Part shown: piece after piece, positions 32,790 through 45,573 of the stretch
Numbering within the stretch: the first letter of the stretch is position 1
How the letters are laid out: the number at the start of each line of letters is the position of its first letter
From: Aphelocoma coerulescens
Taxonomy: Eukaryota; Chordata; Aves; Passeriformes; Corvidae
Length of the DNA: 64,000 bases
NCBI RefSeq assembly: GCF_041296385.1
Contig: NW_027184065.1
Coordinates: 682,001 to 746,000 of the forward strand
Direction of reading: 5' to 3'
The notes under the pieces: model-generated
The model's input: the letters and a program-made list of their open reading frames with translations, nothing else
Told to the model about the DNA's origin: nothing
Database searches by the model: none
Position numbers and translations under genes: made by a program

Positions 32790-33982
32790 AGTAGACATGA
32801 ACTCAAGTCTCTCATAGAAACATCAGGCTTTTTCCTTAAGCCAAGTGCGGGGAGGGGAATTTCTTCTGCAAAACTACTGTGCTTCTGCTGCTTGTTCCAT
32901 TTTAGAAAGTTTCCTGCTTTGGCCCTGCCTTGATTGAATTGTCCTTTCTCTTCTAACTAGAAGCTCCAGGTTTTAATCTTACAAGTTGTCTTTGTTTTCT
33001 TTGTCCACAGACAGGAGTCCCTGCTCTCCCAGAGCCATGTCGATCATCAGAAGCTTCTTGTGGCTGAGAATGCAGATGGCCTAGGAGTAAAAACTGGAGC
33101 AAGGACGTGTGCAAGAAGTTTTTCCTAGAGGAAAGCATCCTAGGAGCAGCAAGTGTCCTGGAGGTGCCAGTTGCCAGTAGATGACTCCTAGGATGCTGTG
33201 GCGCTGCCAAAGGCAAAGAGGCTCAGAGATCTGCCAGACACGATCCTCCAGCAGGAAAGGCAGATGTTGGGAGCACCAGGGAATTCCCTGACGTCAGCAG
33301 TGGAGGAGCAGGATGAGGAAGATGTCCACGCTTGGGCTACTTGTGGCAAGAGTGTCCAAGGCTCCCAGTGCCTCCGTGGGAGCTGCAGGACTGGTGACAG
33401 AGGACAACCATTGGGCAGGACTGGCTGCTTCCTCAGAGCTGTGGCTCTCAGCAGAACTGTCTCATTGCTGAGGATGCACCTGTCCAGGAAGAGCATTGCA
33501 GAGGAGTAGGAGTCCAGCTCATTGCAGTAAGGGAATGGCTGAGGGATGTTTCCCAGGAGCAACTTTGCTGGAGGTGCCAGTTCCAGTCCGTGGCTCGCAG
33601 GATGCTGCAGCACTGCCATAGGAGAAGGGGTTTTGCATGGTGCTAGAGAAGATCCTCGAGCAGCAAAGGCAGGTGTTTGCAGCTCCAGGGAATACCCTGA
33701 CGTCAGCAGTGGAGTAGCAGGATGAGGAAGATGTCCACGCTTGGGCTACTTGTGGCAAGAGCCTCCATCCCTGCCCTTGCCTGAGTGAGAGTTGCCAGAG
33801 CGCAGATGGAGGAAGGCCTTTGGACAGGTGCAAGGTAAGAATGATGCATGGTCGGCAGTCGTGGTGTAAACAGAAACATTTCTTGCAATCATCCTTACTG
33901 TTAGAGTAGTTTCACTTTCAGGTTTGAATAGCGTGAGCCTGGAAAGCCAATAGTCTAAATGTTCAGATGTCTGGTACCCAGT
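32790..33982 (+). repeat. Unit 32, L type LC with 10-bp deletion
   Basis: Exon block 33011-33834 (824 nt). GATGGCCTAGGAG replaces GATGGCCACGAAAGGCCTAGGAG, so 10 bp are gone between two GGCC copies. Upstream intron has GAATTGTCC. Private AGTAGATGAC for AGTATATGAC. Confidence 0.93.
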
Positions 33983-34777
33983 AGTAGACATGAACTCAAG
34001 TCTCTCATAGAAACATGAGGTTTTTTCCTTAAGCCAAGTGCTGGGAAGGGAATTTCTTCTGCAAAAGTACTGTGCTTCTGCTGCTTGTTCCATTTTAGAA
34101 AGTTTCCTCCCTTGGCCCTGCCTTGATTGAATAGTCCTTTGTCTTCTATCTAGAAGCTCCAGGTTTTCTTCTTACAAGTTGTCTTTGTTTTCTTTGTCCA
34201 CAGACAGGAGTCCCTGCTCTCCCAGAGCCCTGTTGATCATCAGAACCTGCTTGTGGCTGAGAATGCAGATGGCCACGAAAGGCCTAGAAGTAAAAACTGG
34301 AGCAAGGTTGTATGCAAGAAGATTTTCCCAGAGAAAAGCATCCTAGGAGCAGCAAGTGTCCTGGAGGTGCCAGTTGCCAGTATATGACTCCTAGGATGCT
34401 GTGGCGCTGCCAAAGTTGAAGAGGCTCAGAGAGCTGCCAGACATGATCCTCCAGCTGGAAAGGCAGATGTTGGGAGCTCCAGGGAATTCCTTGACGTCAG
34501 CAGTGGAGGAGCAGGATGAGGAAGATGTCCCCGCTTGGGCTACTTGTGGCAAGAGTGTCCGAGGCTCCCAGTGCCTCCGTGAGAGCGGCAGGACTGGAGA
34601 CGGAGGAAGGCCTTTGGACAGGTGCAAGGTAAGAATGATGCATGGTCCCCAGTTGTGGTGAGTACAGAAACATTTCTTCCAAGCATCTCTAGCTTTTGAA
34701 ATAGTTTGACATTCCGGTTTGAATTGCGTGAGCCTGGAAAGCCAGTAGTCTAAATGTTCAGATGTCTGCTATCCAAT
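33983..34777 (+). repeat. Unit 33, S type Sb'
   Basis: Exon block 34204-34628 (425 nt). AAAGTTGAAGAGG, GATGTCCCCGC, and GGGAATTCCTTGACGTCA, which loses the last base of the kB-like palindrome but keeps the CRE. Type II intron. Confidence 0.92.
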
Positions 34778-35980
34778 AGTAGACATGAACTCAAGTCTCT
34801 CATAGAAACATCAGACTTTTTCCTTAAGCCAAGTGCTGGGAGGGGAATTTCTTCTGCAAAACTACTGTGCTTCTGCTGCTTGTTCCATTTTAGAAAGTTT
34901 CCTGCTTTGGCCCTGCCTTGATTGAATAGTCCTTTCTCTTCTATCTAGAAGCTCCAGGTTTTCTTCTTACAAGTTGTCTTTGTTTTCTTTGTCCACAGAC
35001 AGGAGTCCCTGCTCTCCCAGAGCCATGTCGATCATCAGAAGCTGCTTGTGGCTGCGGATGCACATGGCCACGAAAGACCTAGAAGTAAAATCTGGAGCAA
35101 GGTCGTATGCAAGAAGATTTTCCCAGAGAAAAGCATCCTAGGAGCAGCAAGTGTCCTGGAGGTGCCAGTTGCCAGTATATGACTCCTAGGATGCTGTGGC
35201 GCAGCCAAAGATGAAGAGGCTCAGAGAGCTGCCAGACATGATCCTCCAGCAGCAAAGGCAGGTGTTTGCAGCTCCAGGGAATTCCCTGCCGTCAGCAGTG
35301 GAGGAGCAGGATGAGGAAGATGTCCACGCTTGGGCTACTTGTGGCAAGAGTGTCCAAGGCTCCCAGTGCCTCCGTGGGAGCTGCGGGACTGGAGACGGAG
35401 GAAGGCTTTTTGGCAGGACTGGCTGCTCCCTCAGAGCCGCGGCTCTCAGCAGAACCGTCTCGTTGCTGAGGATGCACCTGTCCAGGAAGAGCATTGCAGA
35501 GGAGTAGGAGTCCAGCTCATTGCAGTAAGGGAATGGCTGAGGGATGTTTCCCAGGAGCAACTTTGCTGGAGGTGCCAGTTCCAGTCCGTGAGTCGCAGGA
35601 TGCTGCAGCGCTGCCATAGGAGAAGGCATTTGGCATGGTGCTAGAGAAGATCCTTGAGCAGCAAAGGCAAGTGTTTGCAGCTCCAGGGAATTCCTAGATG
35701 TCAGCAGTGGAAGATCAGGATGAGGAAGATGTCCGCGCTTGGGCTACTTGTGGCACGAGCCTCCATCCCTGCCCGACCCTGGGTGAGAGTTGCCAGAGCG
35801 CAGATGGAGGAAGGCCTTTGGACAGGTGCAAGGTAAGAATGATGGATGGTCGGCAGTTGTGGTGTAAACAGAAACATTTCTTGCAATCATCCCTTCTGTT
35901 AGAATAGTTTCACTTTCCGGTTTGAATAGCGTGAGCCTGGAGCGCCAATACTCTAAATGTTCAGACGTCTGCTCCCCAAT
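34778..35980 (+). repeat. Unit 34, L type LG
   Basis: Exon block 34999-35832 (834 nt). LG marks: GCGCAGCCAAAGATG, CAGCAGCAAAGGCAGGTG in module 1, GCACGAGCC and CCCGACCCTGGG in module 2. In the exon-phase frame the first stop is TGA 35180-35182. The XhoI-like CTCGAG of module 2 is CTTGAG. Lacks TGCATG. Confidence 0.92.
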
Positions 35981-36774
35981 AGTAGACATGAACTCAAGTC
36001 TCTCATAGCAACATCAGGCTTTTTCATTAAGCCAAGTGCTGGGAGGGGAATTTCTTCTGCAAAACTGCTCTGCTTCTTCTGCTTGTTCCATTTTAGAAAG
36101 TTTCCTGCTTTGGCCCTGCCTTGATTGAATAGTCCTTTCTCTTCTATCTAGAAGCTCCAGGTTTTCTTCTTACAAGTTGTCTTTGTTTTCTTTGTCCACA
36201 GACAGGAGTCCCTGCTCTCCCAGAGCCCTGTTGATCATCAGAAGCTGCTCGTGGCCGCGGATGCACATGGCCACGAAAGACCTAGAAGTAAAATCTGGAG
36301 CAAGGTCGTATGCAAGAAGATTTTCCCAGAGAAAAGCATCCTAGGAGCAGCAAGTGTCCTGGAGGTGCCAGTTGCCAGTATATGACTCCTAGGATGCTGT
36401 GGCGCAGCCAAAGATGAAGAGGCTCAGAGAGCTGCCAGACACGATCCTCGAGCAGGAAAGGCAGATGTTGGGAGCTCCAGGGAATTCCCTGATGTCAGCA
36501 GTGGCGGAGCAGGATGAGGAAGATGTCCACGCTTGGGCTACTTGTGGCAAGAGCCTCCATCCTTGCCCTTGCCTGGGTGAGAGTTGCCGGAGCGCAGACG
36601 GAGGAAGGCCTTTGGACAGGTGCAAGGTAAGAATGATGCATGGTCGGCAGTCGTGGTGTAAACAGAAACATTTCTTGCAATCATCCCTACTGTTAGAGTA
36701 GTTTCACTTTCCGGTTTGAATAGCGTGAGCATGGAAAGCCAATAGTCTAAATGTGCAGATGTCTGGTACCCAAT
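35981..36774 (+). repeat. Unit 35, S type Sa
   Basis: Exon block 36202-36626 (425 nt). Sa junction at GGCAAGAG; GAGGCTCAGAG and CTTGTGGC in place of the unit 1 and 5 variants. The intron before it has private-to-HOR changes (TTTTTCATTAAGCC, CTTCTTCTGC). Confidence 0.93.
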
Positions 36775-37977
36775 AGTAGACATGAACTCAAGTCTCTCAT
36801 AGAAACATCAGGCTTTTTCCTTAAGCCAAGTGCTGGGAGGGGAATTTCTTCTGCAAAAGTACTGTGCTTCTGCTGCTTGTTCCATTTTAGAAAGTTTCCT
36901 CCCTTGGCCCTGCCTTGATTGAATAGTCCTTTTTTTTCTAACTAGAAGCTCCAGGTTTTCTTCTTACAAGTTGTCTTTGTTTTCTTTGTCCACAGACAGG
37001 AGTCCCTGCTCTCCCAGAGCCATGTCGATCATCAGAACCTGCTTGTGGCTGAGAATGCAGATGGCCACGAAAGGACTAGGAGTAAAAACTGGAGCAAGGA
37101 CGTGTCCAAGAAGATTTTCCCAGAGGAAAGCATCCTAGGAGCAGCAAGTGTCCTGGAGGTGCCAGTTGCCAGTATATGACTCCTAGGATGCTGTGGCGCT
37201 GCCAAAGGCAAAGAGGCTCAGAGAGCTGCCAGACACGATCCTCGAGCAGGAAAGGCAGATGTTGGGAGCACCAGGGAATTCCCTGACGTCAGCAGTGGAG
37301 GAGCAGGATGAGGAAGATGTCCACGCTTGGGCTACTTGTGGCAAGAGTGTCCAAGGCTCCCAGTGCCTCCGTGGGAGCTGCAGGACTGGTGACGGAGGAC
37401 AACCATTGGGCAGGACTGGCTGCTCCCTCAGAGCCGTGGCTCTCAGCAGAACCGTCTCATTGCTGAGGATGCACCTGTCCAGGAAGAGCATTGCAGAGGA
37501 GTAGGAGTCCAGCTCATTGCAGTAAGGGAATGGCTGAGGGATGTTTCCCAGGAGCAACTTTGCTGGAGGTGCCAGTTCCAGTCCGTGGCTCGCAGGATGC
37601 TGCAGCACTGCCATAGGAGAAGGGGTTTTGCATGGTGCTAGAGAAGGTCCTCGAGCAGCAAAGGCAGGTGTTTGCAGCTCCAGGGAATACCCTGACGTCA
37701 GCAGTGGAGTAGCAGGATGAGGAAGATGTCCATGCTTGGGCTACTTGTGGCAAGAGCCTCCATCCCTGCCCTTGCCTGGGTGAGAGTTGCCGGAGCGCAG
37801 ATGGAGGAAGGCCTTTGGACAGGTGCAAGGTAAGAATGATGGATGGTCGGCAGTCGTGGTGTAAACAGAAACATTTCTTGCAATCATCCCTTCTGTTAGA
37901 ATAGTTTCACTTTCCGGTTTGAATAGCGTGAGCATGGAAAGCCAATAGTCTAAATGTTCAGATGTCTGGTACCCAAT
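36775..37977 (+). repeat. Unit 36, L type LA
   Basis: Exon block 36996-37829 (834 nt). Typical LA with CCATGC in module 2 and no TGCATG at the donor. Confidence 0.92.
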
Positions 37978-39180
37978 AGTAGACATGAACTCATGTCTCT
38001 CACAGAAACATCAGGCGTTTTCCTTAAGCCAAGTGCTGGGAGGGGAATTTCTTCTGCAATACTGCTGTGCTTCTGCTGCTTGTTCCATTTTAGAAAGTTT
38101 CCTGCTTTGGCCCTGCCTTGTTTGAATAGTCCTTTCTCTTCTAACTAGAAGCTCCAGGTTTTCTTCTTACAAGTTGTCTTTGTTTTCTTTGTCCACAGAC
38201 AGGAGTCCCTGCTCTCCCAGAGCCATGTCGATCATCAGAACCTGCTTGTGGCTGAGAATGCAGATGGCCACGAAAGGCCTAGAAGTAAAAACTGGAGCAA
38301 TGTCGTGTCCAAGAAGATTTTCCCAGAGAAAAGCATCCTAGGAGCGGCAAGTGTCATGTAGCTGCCAGTTTCCAGTATATGACTCTCAGGATGCTGTGGC
38401 GCTGCCAAAGGCGAAGAGGATCAGAGAGCTGCCAGACACGATCCTCCAGCAGGAAAGGCAGATTTTAGGAGCTCCAGGGAATTCCCTGACGTCAGCAGTG
38501 GAGGAGCAGGATGAGGAAGATGTCCACGCTTGGGCTACTTGTGGCAAGAGTGTCCAAGGCTCCCAGTGCCTCCGTGAGAGCTGCAGGAGTGGAGTCAGAG
38601 GAAGGCCTTTGGACAGGACTGGCTCCTCCCTCAGAGCCATGGCTCTCAGCAGAACCGTCTCATTGCTGAGGATGCACCTGTCCAGGAAGAGCCTTGCAAA
38701 GGAGTAGGAGTCCAGCTCATTGCAGTAAGGGAATGGCTGAATGATGTTTCCCAGGAGCAACTATGCTGAAGGTGCCAGTTCCAGTCCATGGCTCGCAGGA
38801 TGCTGCAGCACTGCCATAGGAGAAGGGGTTTGGCATGATGCTAGAGAAGGTCCTCGAGCAGCAAAGGCAGGTGTTTGCAGCTCCAGGGAATACCCTGACG
38901 TCAGCAGTAGAGTAGCAGGATGAGGAAGATGTCCATGCTTGGGCTACTTGTGGCAAGAGCCTCTATCCCTGCCCTTGCCTGGGTGAGAGTTGCCGGAGTG
39001 CAGACGGAGGAAGGCCTTTGGACAGGTGCAAGGTAAGAATGATGCATGGTCGGCAGTCGTGGTGTAAACAGAAACATTTCTTGCAATCATCCTTACTGTT
39101 AGAGTAGTTTCACTTTCCGGTTTGAATAGCGTGAGCCTGGAAAGCCAATAGTCTAAATGTTCAGATGTCTGGTACCCAAT
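37978..39180 (+). repeat. Unit 37, L type LE
   Basis: Exon block 38199-39032 (834 nt). GTGTCATGTAGCTGCC, GAGGATCAGAG, CTGGCTCCTCCC. Module 2 with GCCGGAGTGCAG (private) and CAGTAGAGTAGC. Confidence 0.92.
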
Positions 39181-40384
39181 AGTAGACATGAACTCATGTC
39201 TCTCACAGAAACATCAGGCGTTTTCCTTAAGCCAAGTGCTGGGAGGGGAATTTCTTCTGCAATACTGCTGTGCTTCTGCTGCTTGTTCCATTTTAGAAAG
39301 TTTCCTCCCTTGGCTCTGCCTTGATTGAATAGTCCTTTCTCTTCTAACTAGAAGCTCCAGGTTTTCTTCTTACAAGTTGTCTTTGTTTTCTTTGTCCACA
39401 GACAGGAGTCCCTGCTCTCCCAGAGCCATGTCGATCATCAGAAGCTGCTTGTGGCTGCGGATGCAGATGGCCACAAAAGGCCTAGAAGTAAAAACTGGAG
39501 CAAGGTTGTGTGCAAGAAGATTTTCCCAGAGAAAAGCATCCTAGGAGCAGCAAGTGTCCTGGAGGTGCCAGTTGCCAGTATATGACTCCTAGGATGCTGT
39601 TGCGCTTCCAAAGTGTAAGAGGCTCAGAGAGCTGCCAGACACGATCCTCGAGCAGGAAAGGCAGATGTTGGGAGCTCCAGGGAATTCCCTGATGTCAGCA
39701 GTGGAGGAGCAGGATGAGGAAGATCTCGACGCTTGGGCTACTTGTGGCAAGAGTGTCCAGGGCTCCCAGTGCCTCCGTGGGAGCTGCAGGACTGGTGACG
39801 GAGGAAGGCCTTTGGGCAGGACTGGCTGCTCCCTCAGAGCCGTGGCTCTCAGCAGAACCGTCTCATTGCTGAGGATGCACCTATCCAGGAAGAGCCTTGC
39901 AAAGGAGTAGGAGTCCAGCTCATTGCAGTAAGGGAATGGCTGAAGGATGTTTCCCAGGAGCAACTATGCTGAAGGTGCCAGTTCCAGTCCATGGCTCGCA
40001 GGATGCTGCAGCACTGCCATAGGAGAAGGCATTTGGCATGGTGCTAGAGAAGATCCTCGAGCAGCAAAGGCAAGTGTTTGCAGCTCCAGGGAATTCCTAG
40101 ATGTCAGCAGTGGAAGATCAGGATGAGGAATATCTCCAGGCTTGGGCTACTTGTGGCAAGAGCCTCCATCCCTGCCCGAGCTTGGGTGAGAGTTGCCAGA
40201 GCGCAGACGGAGGAAGGCCTTTGGACAGGTGCAAGGTAAGAATGATGCATGGTCGGCAGTCGTGGTGTGAGCAGAAACATTTCTTGCAATCGCCTCTAGC
40301 TTTTAGAGTAGTTTCATTTTCCGGTTTGAATAGTGTGAGCCTGGAAAGCCAATAGTCTAAATGTTCAGATGTCTGGTACCCAAT
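39181..40384 (+). repeat. Unit 38, L type LF
   Basis: Exon block 39402-40235 (834 nt). Typical LF; private AAAAACTGGAGC in module 1 where other LF units have AAAATCTGCAGC, and TTTCATTTTCCGG in the following intron. Confidence 0.92.
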
Positions 40385-41179
40385 AGTAGACATGAACTCA
40401 TGTCTCTCATAGAAACATCAGGCTTTTTCCTTAAGCCAAGTGCTGGGAGGGGAATTTCTTCTGCAAAACTGCTCTGCTTCTGCTGCTTGTTCCATTTTAG
40501 AAAGTTTCCTGCTTTGGCCCTGCCTTGATTGAATAGTCCTTTGTCTTCTAACTAGAAGCTCCAGGTTTTCTTCTTACAAGTTGTCTTTGTTTTCTTTGTC
40601 CACAGACAGGAGTCCCTGCTCTCCCAGAGCCCTGTTGATCATCAGAACCTGCTTGTGGCTGAGGATGCAGATGGCCACGAAAGGCCTAGAAGTAAAATCG
40701 GCAGCAATGTCGTGTGCAAGAAGATTTTCCCAGAGAAAAGCATCCTAGGAGCAGCAAGTGTCCTGGAGGTGCCAGTTGCCAGTATATGACTCCTAGGATG
40801 CTGTGGCGCTGCCAAAGGTGAAGAGGCTCAGAGAGCTGCCAGACATGATCCTCCAGCTGGAAAGGCAGATGTTTGGAGCTCCAGGGAATTCCCTGACGTC
40901 AGCAGTGGAGGAGCAGGATGAGGAAGATGTCCACGCTTGGGCTACTTGTGGCAAGAGTGTCCAAGGCTCCCAGTGCCTCCGTGAGAGCGGCAGGACTGGA
41001 GACGGAGGAAGGCCTTTGGACAGGTGCAAGGTAAGAATGATGCATGGTCCCCAGTTGTGGTGAATACAGAAACATTTCTTCGAAGCATCTCTAGCTTTTG
41101 AAATAGTTTGACATTCCGGTTTGAATTGCGTGAGCCTGGAAAGCCAGTAGTCTAAATGTTCAGATGTCTGCTATCCAAT
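40385..41179 (+). repeat. Unit 39, S type Sb
   Basis: Exon block 40606-41030 (425 nt). Type II intron with GTGAATACAG. Precedes an LC unit with the 10-bp deletion, as in units 31, 45 and 53. Confidence 0.92.
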
Positions 41180-42372
41180 AGTAGACATGAACTCAAGTCT
41201 CTCATAGAAACATCAGGCTTTTTCCTTAAGCCAAGTGCGGGGAGGGGAATTTCTTCTGCAAAACTACTGTGCTTCTGCTGCTTGTTCCATTTTAGAAAGT
41301 TTCCTGCTTTGGCCCTGCCTTGATTGAATTGTCCTTTCTCTTCTAACTAGAAGCTCCAGGTTTTAATCTTACAAGTTGTCTTTGTTTTCTTTGTCCACAG
41401 ACAGGAGTCCCTGCTCTCCCAGAGCCATGTCGATCATCAGAAGCTTCTTGTGGCTGAGAATGCAGATGGCCTAGGAGTAAAAACTGGAGCAAGGACGTGT
41501 GCAAGAAGTTTTTCCTAGAGGAAAGCATCCTAGGAGCAGCAAGTGTCCTGGAGGTGCCAGTTGCCAGTATATGACTCCTAGGATGCTCTGGCGCTGCCAA
41601 AGGCAAAGAGGCTCAGAGATCTGCCAGACACGATCCTCCAGCAGGAAAGGCAGATGTTGGGAGCACCAGGGAATTCCCTGACGTCAGCAGTGGAGGAGCA
41701 GGATGAGGAAGATGTCCACGCTTGGGCTACTTGTGGCAAGAGTGTCCAAGGCTCCCAGTGCCTCCGTGGGAGCTGCAGGACTGGTGACAGAGGACAACCA
41801 TTGGGCAGGACTGGCTGCTTCCTCAGAGCTGTGGCTCTCAGCAGAACTGTCTCATTGCTGAGGATGCACCTCTCCAGGAAGAGCATTGCAGAGGAGTAGG
41901 AGTCCAGCTCATTGCAGTAAGGGAATGGCTGAGGGATGTTTCCCAGGAGCAACTTTGCTGGAGGTGCCAGTTCCAGTCCGTGGCTCGCAGGATGCTGCAG
42001 CACTGCCATAGGAGAAGGGGTTTTGCATGGTGCTAGAGAAGATCCTCGAGCAGCAAAGGCAGGTGTTTGCAGCTCCAGGGAATACCCTGACGTCAGCAGT
42101 GGAGTAGCAGGATGAGGAAGATGTCCACGCTTGGGCTACTTGTGGCAAGGGCCTCCATCCTTGCCCTTGCCTGGGTGAGAGTTGCCGGAGCGCAGACGGA
42201 GGAAGGCCTTTGGACAGGTGCAAGGTAAGAATGATGCATGGTCGGCAGTCGTGGTGTAAACAGAAACATTTCTTGCAATCATCCTTACTGTTAGAGTAGT
42301 TTCACTTTCAGGTTTGAATAGCGTGAGCCTGGAAAGCCAATAGTCTAAATGTTCAGATGTCTGGTACCCAGT
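41180..42372 (+). repeat. Unit 40, L type LC with 10-bp deletion
   Basis: Exon block 41401-42224 (824 nt). Same deletion as unit 32, 8,390 bp upstream. GATGCTCTGGCGC and CACCTCTCCAGG variants; module 2 ends LE-like (GGCAAGGGCCTCC), a likely conversion patch. Confidence 0.93.
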
Positions 42373-43575
42373 AGTAGACATGAACTCAAGTCTCTCATAG
42401 AAACATGAGGTTTTTTCCTTAAGCCAAGTGCTGGGAAGGGAATTTCTTCTGCAAAACTACTGTGCTTCTGCTGCTTGTTCCATTTTAGAAAGTTTCCTCC
42501 CTTGGCCCTGCCTTGATTGAATAGTCCTTTGTCTTCTATCTAGAAGCTCCAGGTTTTCTTCTTACAAGTTGTCTTTGTTTTCTTTGTCCACAGACAGGAG
42601 TCCCTGTTTTCCCAGAGCCATGTCGATCATCAGAAGCTGCTTGTGGCTGCGGATGCAGATGGCCACGAAAGGCCTAGAAGTAAAAACTGGAGCAATGTCG
42701 TGTCCAAGAAGATTTTCCCAGAGAAAAGCATCCTAGGAGCGGCAAGTGTCATGTAGCTGCCAGTTTCCAGTATATGACTCTCAGGATGCTGTGGCGCTGC
42801 CAAAGGCGAAGAGGATCAGAGAGCTGCCAGACACGATCCTCCAGCAGGAAAGGCAGATTTTAGGAGCTCCAGGGAATTCCCTGAGGTCAGCAGTGGAGGA
42901 GCAGGATGAGGAAGATGTCCACGCTTGGGCTACTTGTGGCAAGAGTGTCCAAGGCTCCCAGTGCCTCCGTGAGAGCTGCAGGAGTGGAGTCAGAGGAAGG
43001 CCTTTGGACAGGACTGGCTCCTCCCTCAGAGCCATGGCTCTCAGCAGAACCGTCTCATTGCTGAGGATGCACCTGTCCAGGAAGAGCCTTGCAAAGGAGT
43101 AGGAGTCCAGCTCATTGCAGTAAGGGAATGGCTGAATGATGTTTCCCAGGAGCAACTATGCTGAAGGTGCCAGTTCCAGTCCATGGCTCGCAGGATGCTG
43201 CAGCACTGCCATAGGAGAAGGGGTTTGGCATGATGCTAGAGAAGGTCCTCGAGCAGCAAAGGCAGGTGTTTGCAGCTCCAGGGAATACCCTGACGTCAGC
43301 AGATGAGTAGCAGGATGAGGAAGATGTCCACGCTTGGGCTACTTGTGGCAAGAGCCTCTATCCCTGCCCTTGCCTGGGTGAGAGTTGCCGGAGCGCAGAC
43401 GGAGGAAGGCCTTTGGACAGGTGCAAGGTAAGAATGATGCATGGTCGGCAGTCGTGGTGTAAACAGAAACATTTCTTGCAATCATCCTTACTGTTAGAGT
43501 AGTTTCACTTTCCGGTTTGAATAGCGTGAGCCTGGAAAGCCAATAGTCTAAATGTTCAGATGTCTGGTACCCAAT
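42373..43575 (+). repeat. Unit 41, L type LE
   Basis: Exon block 42594-43427 (834 nt). GTGTCATGTAGCTGCC and CCCTGAGGTCAG in module 1; module 2 has a private AGCAGATGAGTAGC. Confidence 0.92.
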
Positions 43576-44779
43576 AGTAGACATGAACTCATGTCTCTCA
43601 CAGAAACATCAGGCGTTTTCCTTAAGCCAAGTGCTGGGAGGGGAATTTCTTCTGCAATACTGCTGTGCTTCTGCTGCTTGTTCCATTTTAGAAAGTTTCC
43701 TCCCTTGGCTCTGCCTTGATTGAATAGTCCTTTCTCTTCTAACTAGAAGCTCCAGGTTTTCTTCTTACAAGTTGTCTTTGTTTTCTTTGTCCACAGACAG
43801 GAGTCCCTGCTCTCCCAGAGCCATGTCGATCATCAGAAGCTGCTTGTGGCTGCGGATGCAGATGGCCACAAAAGGCCTAGAAGTAAAATCTGCAGCAAGG
43901 TTGTGTGCAAGAAGATTTTCCCAGAGAAAAGCATCCTAGGAGCAGCAAGTGTCCTGGAGGTGCCAGTTGCCAGTATATGACTCCTAGGATGCTGTTGCGC
44001 TTCCAAAGTGTAAGAGGCTCAGAGAGCTGCCAGACACGATCCTCGAGCAGGAAAGGCAGATGTTGGGAGCTCCAGGGAATTCCCTGATGTCAGCAGTGGA
44101 GGAGCAGGATGAGGAAGATCTCGACGCTTGGGCTACTTGTGGCAAGAGTGTCCAAGGCTCCCAGTGCCTCCGTGGGAGCTGCAGGACTGGTGACGGAGGA
44201 AGGCCTTTGGGCAGGACTGGCTGCTCCCTCAGAGCCGTGGCTCTCAGCAGAACCGTCTCATTGCTGAGGATGCACCTATCCAGGAAGAGCCTTGCAAAGG
44301 TGTAGGAGTCCAGCTCATTGCAGTAAGGGAATGGCTGAAGGATGTTTCCCAGGAGCAACTATGCTGAAGGTGCCAGTTCCAGTCCATGGCTCGCAGGATG
44401 CTGCAGCACTGCCATAGGAGAAGGGGTTTGGCATGGTGCTAGAGAAGATCCTCGAGCAGCAAAGGCAAGTGTTTGCAGCTCCAGGGAATTCCTAGATGTC
44501 AGCAGTGGAAGATCAGGATGAGGAATATCTCCAGGCTTGGGCTACTTGTGGCAAGAGCCTCCATCCCTGCCCGAGCTTGGGTGAGAGTTGCCAGAGCGCA
44601 GACGGAGGAAGGCCTTTGGACAGGTGCAAGGTAAGAATGATGCATGGTCGGCAGTCGTGGTGTGAGCAGAAACATTTCTTGCAATTGCCTCTAGCTTTTA
44701 GAGTAGTTTCACTTTCCGGTTTGAATAGTGTGAGCCTGGAAAGCCAATAGTCTAAATGTTCAGATGTCTGGTACCCAAT
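43576..44779 (+). repeat. Unit 42, L type LF
   Basis: Exon block 43797-44630 (834 nt). Typical LF with GCAAAGGTGTAGG; following intron has private GCAATTGCC. Confidence 0.92.
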
Positions 44780-45573
44780 AGTAGACATGAACTCAAGTCT
44801 CTCATAGAAACATCAGGCTTTTTCCTTAAGCCAAGTGCTGGGAGGGGAATTTCTTCTGCAAAACTGCTCTGCTTCTGCTGCTTGTTCCATTTTAGAAAGT
44901 TTCCTGCTTTGGCCCTGCCTTGATTGAATAGTCCTTTGTCTTCTAACTAGAAGCTCCAGGTTTTCTTCTTACAAGTTGTCTTTGTTTTCTTTGTCCACAG
45001 ACAGGAGTCCCTGCTCTCCCAGAGCCCTGTTGATCATCAGAACCTGCTTGTGGCTGAGGATGCAGATGGCCACGAAAGGCCTAGAAGTAAAATCGGCAGC
45101 AATGTCGTGTCCAAGAAGATTTTCCCAGAGAAAAGCATCCTAGGAGCAGCAAGTGTCCTGGAGGTGCCAGTTGCCAGTATATGACTCCTAGGATGCTGTG
45201 GCGCTGCCAAAGGTGAAGAGGCTCAGAGAGCTGCCAGACATGATCCTCCAGCTGGAAAGGCAGATGTTTGGAGCTCCAGGGAATTCCCTGACGTCAGCAG
45301 TGGAGGAGCAGGATGAGGAAGATGTCCACGCTTGGGCTACTTGTGGCAAGAGTGTCCAAGGCTCCCAGTGCCTCCGTGAGAGCGGCAGGACTGGAGACGG
45401 AGGAAGGCCTTTGGACAGGTGCAAGGTAAGAATGATGCATGGTCGGCAGTCGTGGTGTAAACAGAAACATTTCTTGCAATCATCCCTACTGTTAGAGTAG
45501 TTTCACTTTCCGGTTTGAATAGCGTGAGCCTGGAAAGCCAATAGTCTAAATGTTCAGATGTCTGGTACCCAAT
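44780..45573 (+). repeat. Unit 43, S type Sb with type I intron
   Basis: Exon block 45001-45425 (425 nt). Like units 24 and 26 it is followed by a type I intron. Private TCGTGTCCAAG where other Sb units have TCGTGTGCAAG. Confidence 0.92.

Larger units (their letters stand above)
33983..42372 (+). repeat. Eight-unit higher-order repeat, copy 1 (8,390 bp)
   Basis: Units 33-40 in the order Sb', LG, Sa, LA, LE, LF, Sb, LC with a 10-bp deletion. The same order and length recur at 48765-57154, offset by 14,782 bp. Matching open stretches include 34391/49173, 35186/49968, 36389/51171, 38351/53133, 40101/54883 and 41578/56360. The match extends upstream across units 31-32 against 45-46. Confidence 0.92.
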
